Shown one piece after another: positions 50,526 through 61,330 of a stretch of 64,000 nucleotides of DNA. How positions within the stretch are numbered: the stretch's first letter is position 1; each line of letters starts with the position of its first letter. The notes under the pieces are model-generated. The model searched no databases and had not been told where the DNA came from. It worked only from the letters and a program-made list of their open reading frames with translations. This stretch comes from Azoarcus sp. KH32C (GTDB taxonomy: Bacteria > Pseudomonadota > Gammaproteobacteria > Burkholderiales > Rhodocyclaceae). A program made the translations under genes and the position numbers. The stretch lies in assembly GCF_000349945.1 (NCBI RefSeq), contig NC_020516.1:3720001-3784000 (forward strand), in the 5' to 3' direction.

Positions 50526-50720
50526 ATGAAACAGCTGATTTCCATTCTCGCGATTGTGACCGCTGCCTTTAGCGTCTCCGCCTGTTCCACCACCGGCGGC
50601 ACCGTGCTCGGTGCCGCGGCCGGTGCGGGCGTAGGTAGCGCGGCGACCCACGGCTCCACCGCAGGCGCGGTGGGTGGCGCAGCCGTCGGCGGCATCATCG
50701 GTCACGAACTGAGCAAGTAA
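50526..50720 (+). CDS. Glycine-zipper small lipoprotein
   Basis: A 64-residue protein with a lipobox, SVSAC, at residue 20 and a glycine-zipper stretch (GAAAGAGVGSAATHGS...GGAAVGGIIGHEL), as in the outer membrane lipoprotein SlyB and osmotic-stress proteins. Such segments pack as paired helices in membranes. GGAGG precedes the ATG. It ends the run of small envelope genes, and a terminator follows. Confidence 0.75.
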   Translation: MKQLISILAIVTAAFSVSACSTTGGTVLGAAAGAGVGSAATHGSTAGAVGGAAVGGIIGHELSK

Positions 50721-50760
50721 GGCTCAGTTCTCAACAACCGGACGCGCTCCTCGGAGCACG

Positions 50761-50790
50761 AGCCCCGGCCAGGCGCCGGGGCTTTTCTTT
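50761..50790 (+). terminator. Intrinsic terminator after the envelope gene run
   Basis: AGCCCCGGC (50761-50769) and GCCGGGGCT (50775-50783) form a perfect 9-bp stem with a five-base loop, followed by TTTTCTTT. It separates the envelope genes from gcl. Confidence 0.85.
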
Positions 50791-50920
50791 GGGCTGATTC
50801 GATACTTGAAGTATCGACAGAAACGATCTCTGCGGCAATTCATCCGGCCGGCATTCCTCCCTATCCTGCATCCAACCCCAATCAACGGCATCAGCCGAAA
50901 CAGGAACAGGAGGAGACACC

Positions 50921-52696
<1,776 letters not shown>

Positions 52697-52715
52697 ATCC
52701 GGAGGAGACGAAAAA

Positions 52716-53495
52716 ATGCCGAAGTTTGCTGCCAACCTGACGATGCTCTTCAACGAGGTCGCCTTCCTCGACCGCTTCGAGGCGGCCGCCGATGCCGGCT
52801 TCAAGGGCGTCGAATACCTCTTCCCCTACGCGTTCAAGAAGGAAGAACTCGCCGAGAAGCTGGAACGCTACGGCCTCACCCAGGTGCTGCACAACCTGCC
52901 GGCCGGCAACTGGGAAGCCGGTGAGCGCGGCATCGCCTGCGATCCGTCGCGCGTCGGCGAATTCCAAGACGGCGTCGGCCGCGCGATCGAGTATGCGCAG
53001 GCGCTCGGCTGCAAGCAGGTGAACTGCCTCGCCGGCAAGACGCCGGCCGGCATCGAGGCGGGGCGCGTCCGCGAGACCTTCATCGAGAACCTGCGCTTCG
53101 CCGCCGGCAAGCTGAAGGAAGCGGACATCCGCCTGCTGATGGAGCCGATCAACACCTACGACATCCCCGGTTTCTACCTGAACCGTACGGCGCAGGCGGC
53201 GGAGATCCTCGAAGCGGTCGGCTCGGACAACCTCTTTATCCAGTACGACATCTACCACGCGCAGCGCATGGAAGGCGAGCTCGCGAACACGATCGCGCGC
53301 TACCTGCCGCAGATCGCGCACATCCAGCTTGCGGACAACCCGGGCCGCAACGAGCCGGGCACGGGCGAGATCAACTACCGCTTCCTGTTCGACTTCATCG
53401 ACCGCAGCAGCTACCAGGGCTGGATCGGCTGCGAGTACAAGCCGGCCGCCACTACCCGCGAAGGACTGGGCTGGATCGATGCGCTGACACGCTAA
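52716..53495 (+). CDS. hyi: Hydroxypyruvate isomerase
   Basis: A 259-residue TIM-barrel isomerase that interconverts tartronate semialdehyde and hydroxypyruvate. Seen are the N-terminal FAANLTMLFNEVAFLDRFEA, LLMEPINTYDIPGFYLN (metal glutamate), YDIYHAQRMEGEL and GCEYKPA, all typical of Hyi. GGAGGAG precedes the ATG. Downstream of gcl and upstream of glxR, the usual order of the glycerate pathway. Confidence 0.93.
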   Translation: MPKFAANLTMLFNEVAFLDRFEAAADAGFKGVEYLFPYAFKKEELAEKLERYGLTQVLHNLPAGNWEAGERGIACDPSRVGEFQDGVGRAIEYAQALGCKQVNCLAGKTPAGIEAGRVRETFIENLRFAAGKLKEADIRLLMEPINTYDIPGFYLNRTAQAAEILEAVGSDNLFIQYDIYHAQRMEGELANTIARYLPQIAHIQLADNPGRNEPGTGEINYRFLFDFIDRSSYQGWIGCEYKPAATTREGLGWIDALTR

Positions 53496-53539
53496 GCCCC
53501 CGCCCCGACAGAGACACCACGCATAAAGGAGAACACATC

Positions 53540-54424
53540 ATGGCAAACATCGGATTCATCGGACTCGGCATCATGGGCGCGCCGATGGCCCAGCACCTCA
53601 TCGACGGCGGCCACACGCTGTTCGTGAACACCCACGGCAAGATGCCGCGCCAGATCGTCGACGCCGGCGCGACCGTGTGCGAGACGGGCCGCGAAGTCGC
53701 CGAGAAGTCGGACTTCATCATACTGATGGTGCCCGACACGCCGAACGTCGAAGAGGCGCTGTTCGCCGCGAACGGCGTTGCTGCAGGCCTCACGCCGGGC
53801 AAGACCGTCATCGACATGAGCTCGATCAGCCCGGTCGCGACGAAGCAGTTCGCGCAGAAGATCAACGACCTCGGCTGCGAATACCTCGACGCGCCGGTCT
53901 CGGGCGGCCAGGTTGGCGCGAAGGCCGCGACGCTGTCGATCATGGTCGGCGGCAAGCACTCGACCTTCGAGAAGGCGCTGCCGATCCTGCAGTTGATGGG
54001 CAAGAACATCACGCTGGTCGGCAAGAACGGCGATGGCCAGACCTGCAAGGTCGCGAACCAGATCATCGTCGCGCTGAACATTGAGGCGGTCGCCGAGGCG
54101 CTCCTCTTCGCCGCGAAGAACGGCGCCGACCCGGCGCGCGTCCGCGAGGCGCTGATGGGTGGCTTCGCCTCGTCGCGCATCCTCGAAGTGCACGGCGAAC
54201 GGATGATCAAGCGCGCCTTCGATCCGGGCTTCCGCATCGAGCTGCACCAGAAGGACCTCAACCTAGCGCTGAGCGTCGCGCGCCAGATCGGCATGTCGCT
54301 ACCGAACACCGCGACCGCCCAGGAACTGTTCAATTCCTGCGCCGCCCACGGTGGCGCCGGCCGCGATCACTCGGCGATGGTGCAAGCGCTGGAGAAGATG
54401 GCGAACTTCGAGATTGGCCAGTAA
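53540..54424 (+). CDS. glxR: Tartronate semialdehyde reductase (2-hydroxy-3-oxopropionate reductase)
   Basis: A 294-residue beta-hydroxyacid dehydrogenase that reduces tartronate semialdehyde to D-glycerate with NAD(P)H. The Rossmann loop GFIGLGIMGAPMA, the substrate motif DAPVSGGQVGA and the catalytic lysine in GQTCKVANQIIV are all present. It belongs to the GarR/GlxR branch. A hairpin follows at 54455. Confidence 0.93.
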   Translation: MANIGFIGLGIMGAPMAQHLIDGGHTLFVNTHGKMPRQIVDAGATVCETGREVAEKSDFIILMVPDTPNVEEALFAANGVAAGLTPGKTVIDMSSISPVATKQFAQKINDLGCEYLDAPVSGGQVGAKAATLSIMVGGKHSTFEKALPILQLMGKNITLVGKNGDGQTCKVANQIIVALNIEAVAEALLFAAKNGADPARVREALMGGFASSRILEVHGERMIKRAFDPGFRIELHQKDLNLALSVARQIGMSLPNTATAQELFNSCAAHGGAGRDHSAMVQALEKMANFEIGQ

Positions 54425-54454
54425 GCATCTGCCTGGAAGGCAATACGCGTAATA

Positions 54455-54502
54455 CCGGATGTTCCCCGCAGGGCTCGCGGGCGAACATCCGGCCCCGCTT
54501 TT
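54455..54502 (+). terminator. Long hairpin after glxR
   Basis: CCGGATGTTC (54455-54464) pairs with GAACATCCGG (54483-54492), extended by inner GC pairs, and TTTT lies at 54499-54502. It may be a terminator or a partial attenuator before the glycerate kinase gene, which lies 167 bp from glxR. Confidence 0.55.
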
Positions 54503-54591
54503 CGCGGCGGACGAATGCCTTCCGGCCAGGTCAAACGAGTGCTCCAGTCCTTCGACCTCCCGTCATCCCATTTTCCGAACCGGATCCTGCC

Positions 54592-55860
54592 ATGACCACT
54601 GAAGACGACATCCGCGCCCTGCTGCGCCAGATGTTCACCGCGGCGGTGGACGCCGCCCAGCCCGAGCGCTGCATTCCGCGCCACCTGCCGGCCCTGCCGA
54701 AAGGGCGGACGGTGGTCATCGGCGCCGGCAAGGCCTCGGCCGCGATGGCGCAGGCGCTGGAACGCCACTGGCCGGGCGACTTGTCCGGCCTCGTCGTGAC
54801 CCGCTACGGCTACGCCGTGCCCTGCGAACGCATCACGATCGTCGAGGCCGCCCACCCGGTGCCCGACGCCGCGGGCCTTTCTGCGGCGCGCGCGATGCTG
54901 GAGACGGTGCAGGGACTCACCGAAGACGACCTCGTAATCTGCCTCATTTCGGGCGGCGGCTCGGCGCTGCTGCCGCTGCCCGCCAAAGGCATCACGCTCG
55001 AAGACAAGCAGGCGATCAACCGCGCGCTGCTGAAGTCCGGCGCGACGATCTCCGAGATGAACTGCGTGCGCCGCCACCTCTCGGCGATCAAGGGCGGACG
55101 CCTCGCCGCGGCCTGCCATCCGGCCCGCGTCGTCAATCTCCTGATCTCGGACGTGCCCGGCGACAACCCGATCGACATCGCCTCCGGCCCCACCGTCGGC
55201 GACCCGACGAGCTGCGCCGACGCGCTGGAGATCGTCGCGCGCTACGGCATCGACCTGCCGGAAGCCGCCCGCGCCATGCTCGAAAGCGGCGCCGGCGAAA
55301 CCGTGAAACCCGGCGACGCCCGCCTCGCCCGCGTCACGACGACGCTCGTCGCGACCCCTCAAATGGCCCTCGAAGCAGCCGCGAAGATCGCCGCCTGCGC
55401 GGGCTACACGCCGGTCCTGCTCGGCGACAGCATCGAAGGCGAAGCGCGCGATGTCGGCAAGGTGATGGCCGGCATCGCGCTACAGGCCCGCCGCCACCGC
55501 CAGCCGGTCGCCGCGCCCTGCGTGCTGCTCTCCGGCGGCGAGACGACGGTAACCGTGCGCGGCAATGGCCGTGGCGGGCGCAACGTCGAGTTCCTGTTGT
55601 CGCTCGCAGTCGCGCTAGACGGCGAGCCGGGCGTGCATGCAGTCGCGGGCGACACCGACGGCGTGGACGGCCTCGAAGAGATCGCCGGCGCCTTCGTCAC
55701 CCCCGACACCCTGAAGCGCGCATGGGCGCAGGGCATCCGCCCGCGCGATAGCCTCGCCAACAATGACGGTCACGGCTTCTTCGAAGCGCTCGGCGACTCG
55801 CTCGTGACCGGCCCGACGCTGACCAACGTCAACGATTTCCGCGCCATTCTCATTCGCTGA
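54592..55860 (+). CDS. ttuD: Glycerate 2-kinase (GckA/TtuD type)
   Basis: A 422-residue MOFRL/DUF4147 kinase that phosphorylates D-glycerate, most likely at C2 to 2-phosphoglycerate. Marks are VIGAGKASAAMAQALE, LISGGGSALLPLP, NCVRRHLSAIKGGRLA, SDVPGDNPIDIASGPTVGDP and the C-terminal MOFRL region GGRNVEFLLSLAVAL with DGVDG. It places the product just above pyruvate kinase, whose gene is close by. TtuD was named for a hydroxypyruvate reductase in tartrate use, but this family is now read as glycerate kinase. Confidence 0.88.
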   Translation: MTTEDDIRALLRQMFTAAVDAAQPERCIPRHLPALPKGRTVVIGAGKASAAMAQALERHWPGDLSGLVVTRYGYAVPCERITIVEAAHPVPDAAGLSAARAMLETVQGLTEDDLVICLISGGGSALLPLPAKGITLEDKQAINRALLKSGATISEMNCVRRHLSAIKGGRLAAACHPARVVNLLISDVPGDNPIDIASGPTVGDPTSCADALEIVARYGIDLPEAARAMLESGAGETVKPGDARLARVTTTLVATPQMALEAAAKIAACAGYTPVLLGDSIEGEARDVGKVMAGIALQARRHRQPVAAPCVLLSGGETTVTVRGNGRGGRNVEFLLSLAVALDGEPGVHAVAGDTDGVDGLEEIAGAFVTPDTLKRAWAQGIRPRDSLANNDGHGFFEALGDSLVTGPTLTNVNDFRAILIR

Positions 55861-55891
55861 ACGGCGCATTCTTCATCCATCCGGAGCCCAT

Positions 55892-56290
55892 ATGAAAACG
55901 ATCAAAGCCCTCACCCTCGACGACGTCAAGCGCATCGCCGCCGCATCCGAAGCCGAGGCGGCCAATAACAAATGGGCCGTCAGCATTGCCGTCTGCGACG
56001 CCGGCGGTCACTTGCTGTGGCTGCAGCGCATGGACGGCGCTCCGGTGATGAGTGCGACGATCGCCCCCGACAAGGCCCGCGCGAGCGCCCTGTCGGGCAA
56101 ACCCAGCAAGGCGCTCGAAGACATGGTCAATGGCGGCCGCTTCGCGGCGCTGCATATGCCGGTGGCGACACTCGAAGGCGCAGAACCGATTATCATCGAC
56201 GGCACCGTGATCGGCGCGGTCGGCGTCTCGGGCGTCAAGGCGCCGGAAGACGCCCAGATTGCCCGCGCCGGCATCGCCGCCCTCGCCTAA
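55892..56290 (+). CDS. glcG: GlcG/HbpS family protein
   Basis: A 132-residue protein of the GlcG/HbpS fold, with SIAVCDAGGHLLWLQRMDGA and GVSGVKAPEDAQIARAGIAAL. GlcG genes are commonly associated with glycolate and glyoxylate operons; the protein's exact role is unknown, although HbpS relatives bind heme. It lies 31 bp after the glycerate kinase gene in the same direction, so it is part of the operon. Confidence 0.88.
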   Translation: MKTIKALTLDDVKRIAAASEAEAANNKWAVSIAVCDAGGHLLWLQRMDGAPVMSATIAPDKARASALSGKPSKALEDMVNGGRFAALHMPVATLEGAEPIIIDGTVIGAVGVSGVKAPEDAQIARAGIAALA

Positions 56291-56362
56291 TCAATCTGCA
56301 ACGTCGGGCGGACAATAATGATTCCCGCCCGACGAATCCCAAAGAACATCGAGGAGACACCC

Positions 56363-57781
56363 ATGAGACGCCACCGCCAGTCGCGCATCCTCGCGACGCT
56401 CGGCCCATCGAGTTCCACCCCTGAACGCATCCGCGAACTGGTCGACGCCGGCGCGGACGTGTTCCGCCTCAACTTCAGCCACGGCAGCCATGCCGACCAC
56501 GCCGAACGCCTGCGCCTGATCCGCGACATCGAGCGCGAGACCGGCCGCCCGATCGGCGTGCTGATGGACCTGCAGGGGCCGAAGCTGCGCATCGGCACGA
56601 TGGCCGGCGGCAAAGTGACGCTCACGAACGGCAGCCGTTTCCGCCTCGACCTCGACCCCACGCCGGGCGATGCGACGCGCGCGACACTGCCCCACCCCGA
56701 GATCTTCGCCGCGCTCGAAACCGGTACCGAGCTGCTGCTCGACGACGGCAAGCTGCGCCTGCGCGTGGACGCCTTCGGCCCGGACTTCGCGGAAACGACG
56801 GTGCTCGTCGGCGGGCCGCTGTCGGATCGCAAGGGCGTCAATGTTCCGGGCGTCGTGCTGCCGATCTCGCCGCTGACCGCCAAGGACCGCGCCGACCTCG
56901 ACTACGGCCTGTCGCTCGGCGTCGACTGGGTGGCGCTGTCCTTCGTGCAGCGCCCCGAGGATATCCGCGAGGCGCGAGAAATCGTCGGCGACCGCGCATG
57001 GATCATGGCCAAGCTCGAAAAACCCTCGGCGATCGACCGCCTCGACGATATCGTCGCGCTCGCCGACGGCGTGATGGTCGCGCGCGGCGACCTCGGCGTC
57101 GAACTGCCGCCCGAGCGCGTTCCGATGCTGCAAAAGCAGATCGTGCGCAGCGCCCGCAGCGCCGGCCGGCCGGTCGTCGTCGCGACCCAGATGCTCGAAT
57201 CGATGATCTCGTCGCCCGTGCCGACACGTGCCGAAGCCTCCGACGTCGCGACCGCGATCTACGACGGCGCCGACGCGGTGATGCTCTCCGCAGAATCCGC
57301 GTCCGGCCAGTTCCCGGTCGAAGCCGTGACGATCATGGACCGCATCATCCGACAGGTCGAAGAGGATCCCGCCTGGCGGACAAGCCTCGAAGCGAGCCAC
57401 GTCCCGCCCGAAGCCAATACGCCCGATGCGATCTGCTGCGCGCTGCGCCGCGTCACCGCCCTGCTCTCGCCGGCCGCGACCGTCGCCTACTCCAGCAGCG
57501 GCTTCAGCTGCCTGCGCGCGAGCCGCGAACGCCCCGCGACGCCGATCCTCGGCCTGACGCCGCATCTCGCCACCGCCCGCCGACTCGCGCTGGTGTGGGG
57601 CGTGCATCCCGTGCCCTTCGAGGACGTCCATGACGTCGGCGAAATGGTCGAGCACGCCCAGACCGCCGCCGTGACGCACGAGTTCGCGCAGCCCGGCGAC
57701 GACATCGTCGTCATCGCCGGCCTCCCCTTCGGTCGCAGCGGCAGCACCAACCTGCTGCATATCGTGAAGATCCCGGATTGA
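56363..57781 (+). CDS. pyk: Pyruvate kinase
   Basis: A 472-residue enzyme that converts phosphoenolpyruvate and ADP to pyruvate and ATP. Motifs in order: RILATLGPSS, VFRLNFSHGSHADH, LMDLQGPKLRIG, IMAKLEKPSAIDRLDDIV (catalytic lysine region), MVARGDLGVELP and VVVATQMLESMI, then SAESASGQFP. GAGGAG precedes the chosen ATG. Pyruvate kinase genes beside glycerate kinase genes form the end of the glycerate pathway. A weak hairpin without T-run follows. Confidence 0.94.
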   Translation: MRRHRQSRILATLGPSSSTPERIRELVDAGADVFRLNFSHGSHADHAERLRLIRDIERETGRPIGVLMDLQGPKLRIGTMAGGKVTLTNGSRFRLDLDPTPGDATRATLPHPEIFAALETGTELLLDDGKLRLRVDAFGPDFAETTVLVGGPLSDRKGVNVPGVVLPISPLTAKDRADLDYGLSLGVDWVALSFVQRPEDIREAREIVGDRAWIMAKLEKPSAIDRLDDIVALADGVMVARGDLGVELPPERVPMLQKQIVRSARSAGRPVVVATQMLESMISSPVPTRAEASDVATAIYDGADAVMLSAESASGQFPVEAVTIMDRIIRQVEEDPAWRTSLEASHVPPEANTPDAICCALRRVTALLSPAATVAYSSSGFSCLRASRERPATPILGLTPHLATARRLALVWGVHPVPFEDVHDVGEMVEHAQTAAVTHEFAQPGDDIVVIAGLPFGRSGSTNLLHIVKIPD

Positions 57782-57885
57782 GACTGCGGCCCGGGCGCAC
57801 TCCGCGTCCGGGCACTAAGCAATCGCTGCTCCTGTCGACTACATCGGAAGTACACACTCCCGTTTCCGTCGCCAAGGAGAAAAAG

Positions 57886-58272
57886 ATGAAAGACACGGCC
57901 ACGCTCGCAGTCCGCCTGATGCTCGCGCTGATGTTCCTCATCGCCGGCTGGGGCAAACTCGGCGCCGGATACGCCGGCACGCAGCAGTACATGGCATCGG
58001 CGGGCCTTCCCGGCATGCTGCTGCCGCTCGTCATCTTCGCCGAACTCGGCGGCGGTCTCGCCGTCGTGATCGGTCTCTTCACCCGCCTCGCCGCGCTCGG
58101 CCTCGCCTTGTTCACCGTGCTCGCGGCACTCTTCTTCCACACCAATTTCGCCGACCCGATGCAGAGCATCATGTTCATGAAGAACATCGCGATCGCCGGC
58201 GGATTGCTCCTCCTGGCCGTCCACGGCCCCGGCAGTTACAGTATCGACGCCACGCTGCGACACCGGACCTAG
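57886..58272 (+). CDS. DoxX family membrane protein
   Basis: A 128-residue inner-membrane protein with four helices of the DoxX fold: LAVRLMLALMFLIAGWGKLG, then LPLVIFAELGGGLAVVIGL, LALFTVLAALFFHTNF and MFMKNIAIAGGLLLLAV. These proteins are thought to take part in redox or sulfur stress responses, in some cases with thiosulfate. It has an AAGGAG site and stands 104 bp after pyk, likely its own unit. Confidence 0.85.
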   Translation: MKDTATLAVRLMLALMFLIAGWGKLGAGYAGTQQYMASAGLPGMLLPLVIFAELGGGLAVVIGLFTRLAALGLALFTVLAALFFHTNFADPMQSIMFMKNIAIAGGLLLLAVHGPGSYSIDATLRHRT

Positions 58273-58376
58273 CAACACCTCCGGTTCGCATGCCATCGCG
58301 CCCGCGAGGAGCGGTTGCGTCCGGCTGTCTGTAACATGCCCATGCATCCCTGCGACCCCATGGAGGAAATGACGCC

Positions 58377-58973
58377 GTGACGACGATCCGACTTCTCGCG
58401 ATGCCCGGCAGCGCCCGCCGCGAATCCCTGAATCGCCGCCTGTTGAAGATTCTCGTCCGCGGAGCCGAACAGGCCGGCGCGACGGTGACGGTCTACGAGC
58501 CGCGCGACAACGAAATGCCGCTCTACGACGGCGACCTCGAAGCTGCCGAAGGCATCCCCGCCGCCGCGGCGCGCCTGCAGACCCTGTTCTCGGAACACCA
58601 CGGCCTGCTGCTCGCCACGCCCGAGTACAACGGCTTCTTTCCCCCGCTCGTGAAGAACACCTTCGACTGGCTGTCGCGGCCGATTCCCGACGGCTCGGGC
58701 AAGCCCGGCACGATCCATGTGCGCGGCAAGCCTGCCGGCATGGTCGCGGCGTCCCCCGGCGCGCTCGGCGGCATCCGCTCGCTGCAGCACAGCCGGCAAT
58801 ACCTGTCGAACCTGGGCTTCCTCGTCGTGCCCGATCAGGTCGGTGTGCCGAAGGCCGATTCGGCGTTCGATGCCGAGGGCGAACTCATCGACGCGCGGGT
58901 CCGTGCTTCGGTCGAAGGCGTCGGCGCCTCGGTCGCGCGCCTCGCGGCCAAGCTCGCCGCAATGAGCGGCTGA
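58377..58973 (+). CDS. NADPH-dependent FMN reductase family protein
   Basis: A 198-residue flavodoxin-fold reductase starting at GTG behind GGAGG. The flavin phosphate loop is MPGSARRESLNRRLL, and TPEYNGFFPPLVKNTFDWLSR is the family-specific isoalloxazine-binding segment. Similar proteins reduce quinones, chromate or azo dyes. Its last 139 bases overlap the 3' end of the convergent phosphoesterase gene, an unusually long overlap. Confidence 0.88.
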   Translation: MTTIRLLAMPGSARRESLNRRLLKILVRGAEQAGATVTVYEPRDNEMPLYDGDLEAAEGIPAAAARLQTLFSEHHGLLLATPEYNGFFPPLVKNTFDWLSRPIPDGSGKPGTIHVRGKPAGMVAASPGALGGIRSLQHSRQYLSNLGFLVVPDQVGVPKADSAFDAEGELIDARVRASVEGVGASVARLAAKLAAMSG

Positions 58974-59755
58974 TCGACGGGCGCCGGCAGCGGCACGAAT
59001 TCCGGCGCGGGCAGCGCCGGCGCGCCCCGCCAGCGCACGATCTCCATGCGGCCGTCGGCATGCTCGACGATCGCGCTGCAGCTATCGACCCAGTCGCCGC
59101 AGTTCATGTAACGCACGCCTTCGATCTCGTGGTCGGCGGCCCAGTGGATATGCCCGCAGACCACGCCGTCGAAGCCGCGGCGACGCGTCGCATGCGCAAT
59201 TGACGACTCGAAGTCGAAGATGAAATTCACCGCCCGCTTGACCTTCTGCTTCGCGTAGCCCGCGAGCGACCAGTAGCCCGGCCGCCGCAGCACGCGACGC
59301 ACGAAGGACAGCCAGTGGTTGATCCGCACCAGCGCGTTGTAGCCCACGTCGCCGAGTACCGCGACCCAGCGATGATGGCGCGTCACCTGGTCGTACTCGT
59401 CGCCATGCACCAGCCAATAGCGCCGCCCGTCGGCCGCCTCATGCACCCATTCGGACTCGACGCGGATGTCGCCGAAGGCGATGCCGTCGTACTGGCGCAG
59501 CGCCTCGTCGTGATTGCCGGGGATAAAGAACACCTTGCAGCCCTGCCGCGCGCGCCGCAGGACCTTCTGCACGACGGTGTTCTGCGCCGCCGACCACTGG
59601 ATGCTGCGGTTCATCGCCCAGAAGTCGACGATGTCTCCCACCATGTACAGGTATTCCGACGGATGCTCGCGCAGGAATTCGAGCAGCGGTTCGGCTTGAC
59701 AGGCGCGCGTACCGAGGTGCACGTCGGAGATGAATACGGAGCGGACCTGTGGCAC
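58835..59755 (-). CDS. Calcineurin-like metallophosphoesterase (LpxH-like family)
   Basis: A 306-residue phosphoesterase with the dimetal motifs FISDVHLGT, GDIVDFW, PGNHDEA, VHGDEYD and GHIHWAADH in order. The family is close to UDP-2,3-diacylglucosamine pyrophosphatase LpxH but also contains lipid phosphatases of unknown substrate. Residues after about 255 (PAPEFVPLPAPV on) are a low-complexity Pro/Ala/Ser/Arg tail, whose last 46 residues are encoded on the strand opposite the FMN reductase gene. The glycosyltransferase gene lies ten bases upstream and is likely cotranscribed, a pairing known for membrane glycolipid loci. Confidence 0.85.
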   Translation of the reverse strand: MPQVRSVFISDVHLGTRACQAEPLLEFLREHPSEYLYMVGDIVDFWAMNRSIQWSAAQNTVVQKVLRRARQGCKVFFIPGNHDEALRQYDGIAFGDIRVESEWVHEAADGRRYWLVHGDEYDQVTRHHRWVAVLGDVGYNALVRINHWLSFVRRVLRRPGYWSLAGYAKQKVKRAVNFIFDFESSIAHATRRRGFDGVVCGHIHWAADHEIEGVRYMNCGDWVDSCSAIVEHADGRMEIVRWRGAPALPAPEFVPLPAPVDQPLIAASLAARRATEAPTPSTEARTRASMSSPSASNAESAFGTPT

Positions 59756-59765
59756 GACCAGCCTC

Positions 59766-60992
59766 CTATCTCACCGTCGCCTTGAAGGACAGGAAATCAC
59801 TTCCCCAGGCCGGCCCCTCGTTCACCACGCCTTGCAGCGCCGCCGCGAAGCGGTCGTGGATGCGTTCCCAATCGAGCATGCGGCTGCGCGTGCAGCCCGA
59901 TTCCGCGAGCGCTCGGCGCAGCGCCGGGTCCTCGGCCGCGCGGCAGGCTTCGCGCACGAAAGCGGCTTCGTCGCCCGGCGGTGCGACCAGGCCGTCGCGC
60001 CCGGCGCGGATCACCTCGGCCGCCGCCGCGCAGTCGTACGCGACCACGCACAAGCCGCTCGCCATCGCCTCCAGCGTCACGTTGCCCCAGGTCTCGGAGA
60101 GGCTCGGGAACAGGAAGAGGTCGCCCGACGCATAGTGCGCCGCGAGATCCGCACCGGTGCGCATGCCCGCGAAGATCACGTCGGGACGGCTATCCTGCAG
60201 CGACTTGCGCAGCGGTCCGTCGCCGACGATCACGAGCCGCGCATCCGGCCGCTTGGTCCGGGTCGCGTCGAAGGCGGCGAGCACCAGCGGCAGATTCTTC
60301 TCCGGCGCGACGCGGCCGACATACACGGCCACGAGCCCGTCTTTTCCGACGCCCCAGGCTTCGCGCAACGCACGGCTGCGCCGCTCGGGGTTGAAGAGCA
60401 GGGTATCGACCCCGCGCGCAATCACTTCCACCCTGCGGTAGCCGCGCGCCCGCAGATCCTGCGCGATCGCCCGCGACGGCACGAAGGTCACGGCCGTGCG
60501 GTTGTGCATGCGCTTCAACCACGCCGCGACCGGGCGCTCCAGCCAGCCGACACCGTAGTGCGAGCTGTAGTTGTCGAATCGCGTGTGGAAATCAGAGGTG
60601 ACGGGGATGCCGAGCCGCGCCGCCGCCGACACCGCGGACCAGCCGAGCGGCCCTTCGGTCGCGACATGCACCAGGTCGGGCCGCTGGCGCGACCACAGAC
60701 GGAAGAGCCTCGCGCGCGCCGGCAAGCCGAAGCGCAGTCCGTCGTACTTGGGAATCTTCATCCCCGGCGACAAGACTTCCTGAAAGCCGGGCTGATCGGC
60801 CGCCTGGTCCGAGAGCGTTTGCTTCGGGCGCACGAGCTGCACGCGATGCCCGCGAGCGATCAGGCCATCGACCATCCGGCCGAGCGTCATCGCAACGCCG
60901 TTCACCTCCGGCGCCCAGGTTTCGGTCACCAGGGCGATCCGCAAGGAGGGCCGCAGGCAGCGTTCTTCGGTCACGAAATCGACGTCTTTCAT
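59766..60992 (-). CDS. GT4 family glycosyltransferase
   Basis: A 408-residue cytoplasmic or membrane-associated GT-B fold transferase. Seen are RIALVTETWAPEVNGVAMTLG at the N-terminus, the HTRFDNYSSHYG acceptor-side loop, the donor-phosphate site VYVGRVAPEKNLPLVL and the EX7E-type motif FPSLSETWGNVTLEAMASG. The sequence is of the MgtA/PimB-like mannosyltransferase group that acts on lipids, often using GDP-mannose. With the phosphoesterase gene ten bases downstream it probably builds a glycolipid. Sugar and acceptor are not certain. Confidence 0.88.
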   Translation of the reverse strand: MKDVDFVTEERCLRPSLRIALVTETWAPEVNGVAMTLGRMVDGLIARGHRVQLVRPKQTLSDQAADQPGFQEVLSPGMKIPKYDGLRFGLPARARLFRLWSRQRPDLVHVATEGPLGWSAVSAAARLGIPVTSDFHTRFDNYSSHYGVGWLERPVAAWLKRMHNRTAVTFVPSRAIAQDLRARGYRRVEVIARGVDTLLFNPERRSRALREAWGVGKDGLVAVYVGRVAPEKNLPLVLAAFDATRTKRPDARLVIVGDGPLRKSLQDSRPDVIFAGMRTGADLAAHYASGDLFLFPSLSETWGNVTLEAMASGLCVVAYDCAAAAEVIRAGRDGLVAPPGDEAAFVREACRAAEDPALRRALAESGCTRSRMLDWERIHDRFAAALQGVVNEGPAWGSDFLSFKATVR

Positions 60993-61063
60993 GAACCCGA
61001 AGGCTAGAAGACGGATACGAAATATTCGTGACCGATCGGTGAAGCCTGTGTTACATCTTGGGC

Positions 61064-61330
61064 ATGAAGATTTCAGCCCGCCTCTCCCTCACCGCCCTCA
61101 CGCTCGCCGCCACGCTGGCTGCCGGATGCAGCCGCCTCACGGTCGAGAACTACGACAAGATCCGCGTCGGCATGCGCTACGACGAGGTCAAGCAAGTGCT
61201 CGGCGCGCCGGACAAGTGCAGCGACGTCCTCGCGGTCAAGACCTGCAAGTGGAGCGACGACAACCGCCACATCCAGGTGAACTTCGTCGCCGACCAGGTG
61301 GTGCTGTTCACCTCCGAGAACCTGCGCTAA
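61064..61330 (+). CDS. SmpA/OmlA (BamE-like) lipoprotein
   Basis: An 88-residue lipoprotein with a signal peptide and the lipobox LAAGC at residue 21. The mature part has YDKIRVGMRYDEVKQVLGAP, the strand-helix start of the SmpA/OmlA domain, a disulfide-type cysteine pair (CSDVLAVKTC) and a final beta region. BamE itself supports the BAM machine; this one is shorter and may be a relative of unknown role. The stop overlaps the 3' end of the convergent exporter gene by four bases. Confidence 0.8.
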   Translation: MKISARLSLTALTLAATLAAGCSRLTVENYDKIRVGMRYDEVKQVLGAPDKCSDVLAVKTCKWSDDNRHIQVNFVADQVVLFTSENLR

